Of a stretch of 64,000 nucleotides of DNA, positions 60,056 through 64,000 are shown one piece after another. The DNA comes from Aminipila butyrica (GTDB taxonomy: Bacteria > Bacillota > Clostridia > Peptostreptococcales > Anaerovoracaceae), in NCBI RefSeq assembly GCF_010669305.1, contig NZ_CP048649.1, forward strand, positions 682,001 through 746,000, in the 5' to 3' direction. Position 1 is the stretch's first letter. Each line of letters opens with the position of its first letter. The notes under the pieces are model-generated. The model did not search any database. It had not been told where the DNA came from and worked only from the letters and a program-made list of their open reading frames with translations. A program made the translations under genes and the position numbers.

Positions 60056-63000
60056 ATGAGAATGTTAAAAACCATGGACGGAAACACGGCAGCAGCTCAT
60101 GTGGCTTACGCCTTTTCAGAAGTTGCGGCCATTTATCCGATTACGCCTTCGTCGGTTATGGCAGAAAATATAGACGAATGGGCTGCAGGAGGCCGCAAAA
60201 ATATCTTTGGCGAAGAGGTCAAGGTCCTGGAGATGCAGTCAGAAGCCGGGGCGGCAGGAGCTGTCCACGGTTCCCTTATGGCAGGGGCCTATACCAGTAC
60301 GTTTACGGCCTCTCAGGGGTTGTTGCTGATGATTCCCAATATGTATAAGTTGGCAGGTGAGGAGACGCCTGCGGTGCTTCACGTGGCAGCCAGAGCGCTG
60401 GCGTCCCATGCATTATCCATTTTTGGCGACCATTCCGACGTAATGAGTTGCCGTTCTACTGGCTTTGCCATGTTGGCAGCGGCCAATCCTCAGGAAGTCA
60501 TGGACTTAGCTGCAGTAGCGCACCTGTCGGCCATCGCCGGCAAAGTCCCTATGCTGCACTTTTTTGATGGGTTTCGAACCAGTCATGAACAGCAGAAGAT
60601 TGAGGTGTGGGATTACGACCAGCTGAGTTCTATGGTGGACTGGCAGGCTGTAGCTGAATTCCGGCGCAGAGCCAATCATCCATTACATCCCCACAGCCAA
60701 GGCTCCGCTGAGCAGCCGGAAACCTTTTTCCAGCACCGGGAAGCCAGCAATAAGCGGTATGAAGATACGGTGGGCATTGTGGAAGCTTATATGAATCAGA
60801 TCAATGAAACACTAGCTACCGATTACAAGCCGTTCAATTACTATGGGGCACCGGATGCAACGGAGGTTATCGTAGCTATGGGATCCGTCTGCGACGCCAT
60901 TGAAGAGGTGGTGGATTACCTGAATCGCCGAGGCAAAAAGGTGGGCTTGGTAAAAGTACGCTTGTATCGCCCGTTTTCGCCTTCACATCTGCGCCAAGTG
61001 CTGCCGGAGACCGTCAAGAGCATAGCTGTGCTGGACCGAACAAAGGAGCCGGGAGCCATTGGCGAGCCTCTTTACTTAGATGTGGCGGCAGGTCTGCGGG
61101 ATACAGTCTTTGAAAAAGCCTTGCTGGTAGGCGGTCGGTATGGGTTGGGATCCAAAGACACCCAGCCGGGAGACCTGATTGCCGTATACGAAAACTTGTG
61201 GTCCGCTGAGCCGAAAAAACAGTTCACCATTTCTATAGAAGATGATGTGACCCATTTATCTTTACCCGTTTCCGGCAATCCCGATACGACGGCAGAAGGC
61301 ACCGTATCCTGCAAGTTTTGGGGACTGGGAGCTGACGGTACCGTAGGTGCCAATAAGAACAGCATCAAGATTATCGGTGATTACACAGATAAGAAGGTAC
61401 AGGCCTACTTCCAGTATGACTCCAAGAAATCCGGGGGACTGACTATCAGCCATTTGCGGTTCGGAGACCATCAGATTAAATCCACCTATTACGTAAAACA
61501 AGCAGATTTTGTGGCCTGCCACAATCCATCTTACATGAAAAAATACGACATCGTTCAGGACGTCAAACCGGGAGGCTTCTTCCTGCTAAACTGTGCCTGG
61601 AGTGATCAAGAGCTGGAAGAACATCTTCCTGGAGGGGCTAAACGGTATATGGCAAAGAACAAGGTCCAGTTCTATACCTGTGATGCCGTGGAGTTGGCTA
61701 TGGGTATTGGCTTGGGAGCTAGACGAATTAATACCGTTCTTCAGGCGGCCTTCTTCAAACTGGCAAACATTATCCCTATTGAAGATGCAGTAACGTATAT
61801 GAAAGAAGCCATCAAGAAGACTTATGGGGCAAAGGGAGATAAAATTGTCAATATGAATCTTCAGGCTGTGGACGCGGGCGTGAAAAACATTCATCGGGTA
61901 GAAATCCCAGAATCTTGGCTACAGGCCGTGGATAAAGAGGATGAAATCCAGGTACAGGGTCGTGATTCCGCTCATACTGCCTACATACGGGACATCCTGA
62001 TTCCTACCAACGCCATGAAAGGAGACTCCCTGCCGGTGTCTGCCTTTGTAGAGACGGCCTCTGGTTTTATTCCAGCGGGGACTGCCGCTTTTGAAAAGCG
62101 GGGGATTGCGGTAGAGATTCCAAATTGGCTGCCGGAAAACTGCATGCAGTGCAATTGGTGCTCTTACTCCTGCCCACACGGTGTCATCCGTCCCTTTGTT
62201 CTGACAGAGGAAGAGGCAGAAATAGCCGGAGCTAAACATATCAAGCTGAAAGGCGGGGAAGAGAAGCTGTTTTCGATAGCTATATCTGCCCAGGACTGCA
62301 CTGGCTGCGGCTCCTGTGCTAGCGTCTGTCCGGCTCGTATAAAGGCCCTGGAAATGATTCCAGCAGAGGAAGGCATGGGAGAAGCTCAGCAGGTATTTGA
62401 TTGTGTGTCTAAACAGGCAGAGGAAAAGACAAATCTCTTTAAAGAGGATACGGTCAAAGGAACCCAATTTAAGAAACCTCTTTTGGAGTTCTCAGGAGCC
62501 TGTCCGGGCTGCGGAGAATCCCCTTATGCGAAGCTGATTACCCAACTATATGGAGAGCGGATGTTTATTGCTAATGCAACCGGTTGTTCTTCCATCTGGG
62601 GGTGCAGCGCTCCTAGTACACCATATACGGTTAACCGTCAAGGCAGAGGACCGGCCTGGGGCAACTCCTTATTTGAAGATAACGCAGAGTTTGGCCTGGG
62701 CATTGCTATCTCCATGAAAGCCCGTCGTCAGGCCATGAAATCTGCTGTAACTCGTCTGGCAGAGGAGCCAGAGTTTAAAGAGGCGGCTTGGCACTGGATT
62801 CAAGGAATGGAGGAGGCAAAGACGGCCCAGGAAGCTGGAGACGTCCTGCTAAAACTGTGTCAGAGTCAGCCAGACCGGACAGAGGCTAAATACGTCCTTG
62901 ATAACAGCGACATGCTGCCAAAGCCATCTATCTGGATGTTTGGTGGAGACGGCTGGGCTTATGATATAGGCTACGGCGGCCTGGATCACGTAATCGCTTC

Positions 63001-63598
63001 TGGGGAAAACGTAAACATCTTTGTCTTCGATACGGAGGTGTATTCCAATACCGGCGGGCAAGCATCTAAAGCTACACCAGTAGGCGCTATCGCTCAATTC
63101 GCTGCCAACGGAAAGGCCATTCGCAAGAAGAACTTAGCTCAGATGGCGATGTCCTATGGGTACGTATATGTAGCTCAGGTGGCCATGGGAGCTAACCCGG
63201 ACCAGACCTTGAAAGCCATTCGGGAGGCGGAAAACTATGATGGACCGTCGCTGATTATTGCCTACGCCCCTTGCATTAACCACGGAGTCAAGGCAGGTAT
63301 GAACAATGCCATGCTGGAGATGAAAAAGGCTGTTCGCTCTGGGTATTGGAACCTGCTTCGATATAATCCGGCCCTAGTAGCTGCCAGGAAAAACCCACTG
63401 TCCGTGGATAGCCCGGTTCCTACAGAAAGCTACAAAGACTTCCTCATGGGTGAAGTCCGCTACAATTCTCTGGCTTTAAAGTTCCCAGAACGGGCTAGCA
63501 GCCTGTTCGACGAAGCAGAGGATATCGCCGACCAGCGATATAAGGACTTGATACGCCAGCAGAAAAGTTTGGAGCCGCAAGAAGGAGGGAGCTACTGA
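60056..63598 (+). CDS. nifJ: Pyruvate:ferredoxin (flavodoxin) oxidoreductase
   Basis: Oxidatively decarboxylates pyruvate to acetyl-CoA and CO2, reducing ferredoxin. The single-chain 1180-residue form has all domains in order. The N-terminal TPP half includes YPITPSSVMAE and the gamma/delta domains follow. Two [4Fe-4S] motifs are CMQCNWCSYSCPHG (~695) and CTGCGSCASVCPA (~747). The TPP-binding domain includes ACPGCGESPYA, GGDGWAYDIGYGG (~962) and TEVYSNTGGQASKATP. It is full length and follows a polyferredoxin gene. Its stop is 1 base before the reductase gene. Confidence 0.97.
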   Translation: MRMLKTMDGNTAAAHVAYAFSEVAAIYPITPSSVMAENIDEWAAGGRKNIFGEEVKVLEMQSEAGAAGAVHGSLMAGAYTSTFTASQGLLLMIPNMYKLAGEETPAVLHVAARALASHALSIFGDHSDVMSCRSTGFAMLAAANPQEVMDLAAVAHLSAIAGKVPMLHFFDGFRTSHEQQKIEVWDYDQLSSMVDWQAVAEFRRRANHPLHPHSQGSAEQPETFFQHREASNKRYEDTVGIVEAYMNQINETLATDYKPFNYYGAPDATEVIVAMGSVCDAIEEVVDYLNRRGKKVGLVKVRLYRPFSPSHLRQVLPETVKSIAVLDRTKEPGAIGEPLYLDVAAGLRDTVFEKALLVGGRYGLGSKDTQPGDLIAVYENLWSAEPKKQFTISIEDDVTHLSLPVSGNPDTTAEGTVSCKFWGLGADGTVGANKNSIKIIGDYTDKKVQAYFQYDSKKSGGLTISHLRFGDHQIKSTYYVKQADFVACHNPSYMKKYDIVQDVKPGGFFLLNCAWSDQELEEHLPGGAKRYMAKNKVQFYTCDAVELAMGIGLGARRINTVLQAAFFKLANIIPIEDAVTYMKEAIKKTYGAKGDKIVNMNLQAVDAGVKNIHRVEIPESWLQAVDKEDEIQVQGRDSAHTAYIRDILIPTNAMKGDSLPVSAFVETASGFIPAGTAAFEKRGIAVEIPNWLPENCMQCNWCSYSCPHGVIRPFVLTEEEAEIAGAKHIKLKGGEEKLFSIAISAQDCTGCGSCASVCPARIKALEMIPAEEGMGEAQQVFDCVSKQAEEKTNLFKEDTVKGTQFKKPLLEFSGACPGCGESPYAKLITQLYGERMFIANATGCSSIWGCSAPSTPYTVNRQGRGPAWGNSLFEDNAEFGLGIAISMKARRQAMKSAVTRLAEEPEFKEAAWHWIQGMEEAKTAQEAGDVLLKLCQSQPDRTEAKYVLDNSDMLPKPSIWMFGGDGWAYDIGYGGLDHVIASGENVNIFVFDTEVYSNTGGQASKATPVGAIAQFAANGKAIRKKNLAQMAMSYGYVYVAQVAMGANPDQTLKAIREAENYDGPSLIIAYAPCINHGVKAGMNNAMLEMKKAVRSGYWNLLRYNPALVAARKNPLSVDSPVPTESYKDFLMGEVRYNSLALKFPERASSLFDEAEDIADQRYKDLIRQQKSLEPQEGGSY

Positions 63599-63599
63599 T

Positions 63600-64000
63600 A
63601 TGTATGAGATTATAAGCAAACGCCGTTTAAATTCGACGATTACTTGGCTGGTAATCAAAGCACCGCTGGTGGCAAGGAAGGCCAGACCAGGCCAGTTTAT
63701 TATTCTGCGTACGGATGAATACGGAGAGCGGATTCCCCTGACCATGGCTGGGCATGATTCAGAGAAAGGGACTATTGATATTATCTATCAGGCGGTGGGC
63801 AAGACTACTTTACTATTAGATCAGTTTGAAGTGGGAGATGCTCTTCTAGATGTGGTAGGTCCTTTGGGACGGCCTACAGAGATGGAAGGACTGAAACGGG
63901 TAGCCGTAGTAGGCGGCGGCACCGGCAACGCTCTGGCTTACCCTATTGCCAAGGGGATGTACGATACGGGAATCCAGGTAGATATGATTGCCGGATTTCA
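63600..64000 (+). CDS. NfnA-like ferredoxin:NADP+ reductase subunit, 3' end outside window
   Basis: The first 133 residues of an FAD/NAD(P)-binding reductase of the NfnA/SudB/dihydroorotate dehydrogenase PyrK-like group. Visible features are the opening MYEIISKRRLNSTITWLVIK, the flavin-binding RPGQFIILRTDEYGERIPLT and the Rossmann glycine motif VAVVGGGTGNALAYPIAKG. NfnA normally pairs with NfnB to couple ferredoxin and NADPH/NADH by flavin bifurcation; NfnB would lie past the window. The ATG at 63600 begins 1 base after nifJ, with GAAGGAGGGA upstream. Confidence 0.85.
   Translation, partial: MYEIISKRRLNSTITWLVIKAPLVARKARPGQFIILRTDEYGERIPLTMAGHDSEKGTIDIIYQAVGKTTLLLDQFEVGDALLDVVGPLGRPTEMEGLKRVAVVGGGTGNALAYPIAKGMYDTGIQVDMIAGF

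Overview
The window looks like a chromosome segment of a motile, amino-acid-fermenting anaerobe of the class Clostridia. The evidence is a flagellar locus with a FliA-type sigma factor, an S10-spc-alpha ribosomal supercluster with the Firmicutes zinc-type S14 followed by ecfA1-ecfA2-ecfT, strong AGGAGG ribosome binding sites, a pyruvate:ferredoxin oxidoreductase, and a cluster for N-acyl-D-amino acids. The gene set would fit an Anaerovoracaceae- or Peptostreptococcales-like lineage, but that placement is inference. No rRNA, tRNA, insertion sequence, phage gene or CRISPR array was seen.

Layout. 1-1.9 kb: the 3' part of a repetitive surface protein. 2-16.2 kb: flagella and chemotaxis. flgB, flhA, fliA, two FlgF/FlgG-family rod genes, a FapA/DUF342 gene, cheC and cheD run forward. 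A two-gene reverse-strand operon follows, a ParA ATPase plus a ComFB-domain protein. Then come fliD, fliS, a FliT-like gene and xpt. 16.4-21.2 kb: a BMP-type nucleoside ABC importer. 21.3-27.1 kb: small and medium genes, namely a membrane protein, a DJ-1/PfpI protein, a PHP phosphoesterase, a YdbC/PC4-like protein, a 44-residue Cys-rich membrane peptide behind a structured leader, DUF378, a TGS-uridine-kinase-like protein and a pseudouridine-kinase-like protein. 27.3-43.2 kb: the ribosomal protein supercluster, rpsJ to rplQ, with secY, adk, map, infA and rpoA. 43.3-46.1 kb: the ECF transporter core. 46.2-51.6 kb: an L,D-transpeptidase-like protein, TrmB, an M23/SpoIIQ-like protein, an aminotransferase, PlsC and an IclR regulator. 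51.8-56.2 kb: a D-aminoacylase, a YfcC-type transporter and an M20 amidohydrolase. 56.2-58.4 kb: a PTS EIIC-EAL fusion. 58.7-64 kb: a duplicated RnfB-like polyferredoxin, PFOR and the start of an NfnA-like ferredoxin:NADP reductase subunit.

How it works together. Flagellar assembly (FlgB, FlhA, rod proteins, FliD cap, FliS chaperone) and CheC/CheD signal adaptation sit in one region. The ParA/ComFB pair lies inside it, while the usual FlhF/FlhG placement pair is missing from its usual position next to flhA. ComFB domains have been reported as cyclic-dinucleotide receptors, and the window also encodes a c-di-GMP phosphodiesterase-type EAL protein joined to a sugar-permease-like sensor. My best candidate for an undescribed system is therefore a ParA/ComFB positioning module for the motility or chemotaxis apparatus. 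The nucleoside importer, xpt and two nucleoside kinases suggest salvage. The D-aminoacylase/transporter/M20 cluster, PFOR and the iron-sulfur protein fit amino-acid and pyruvate fermentation.
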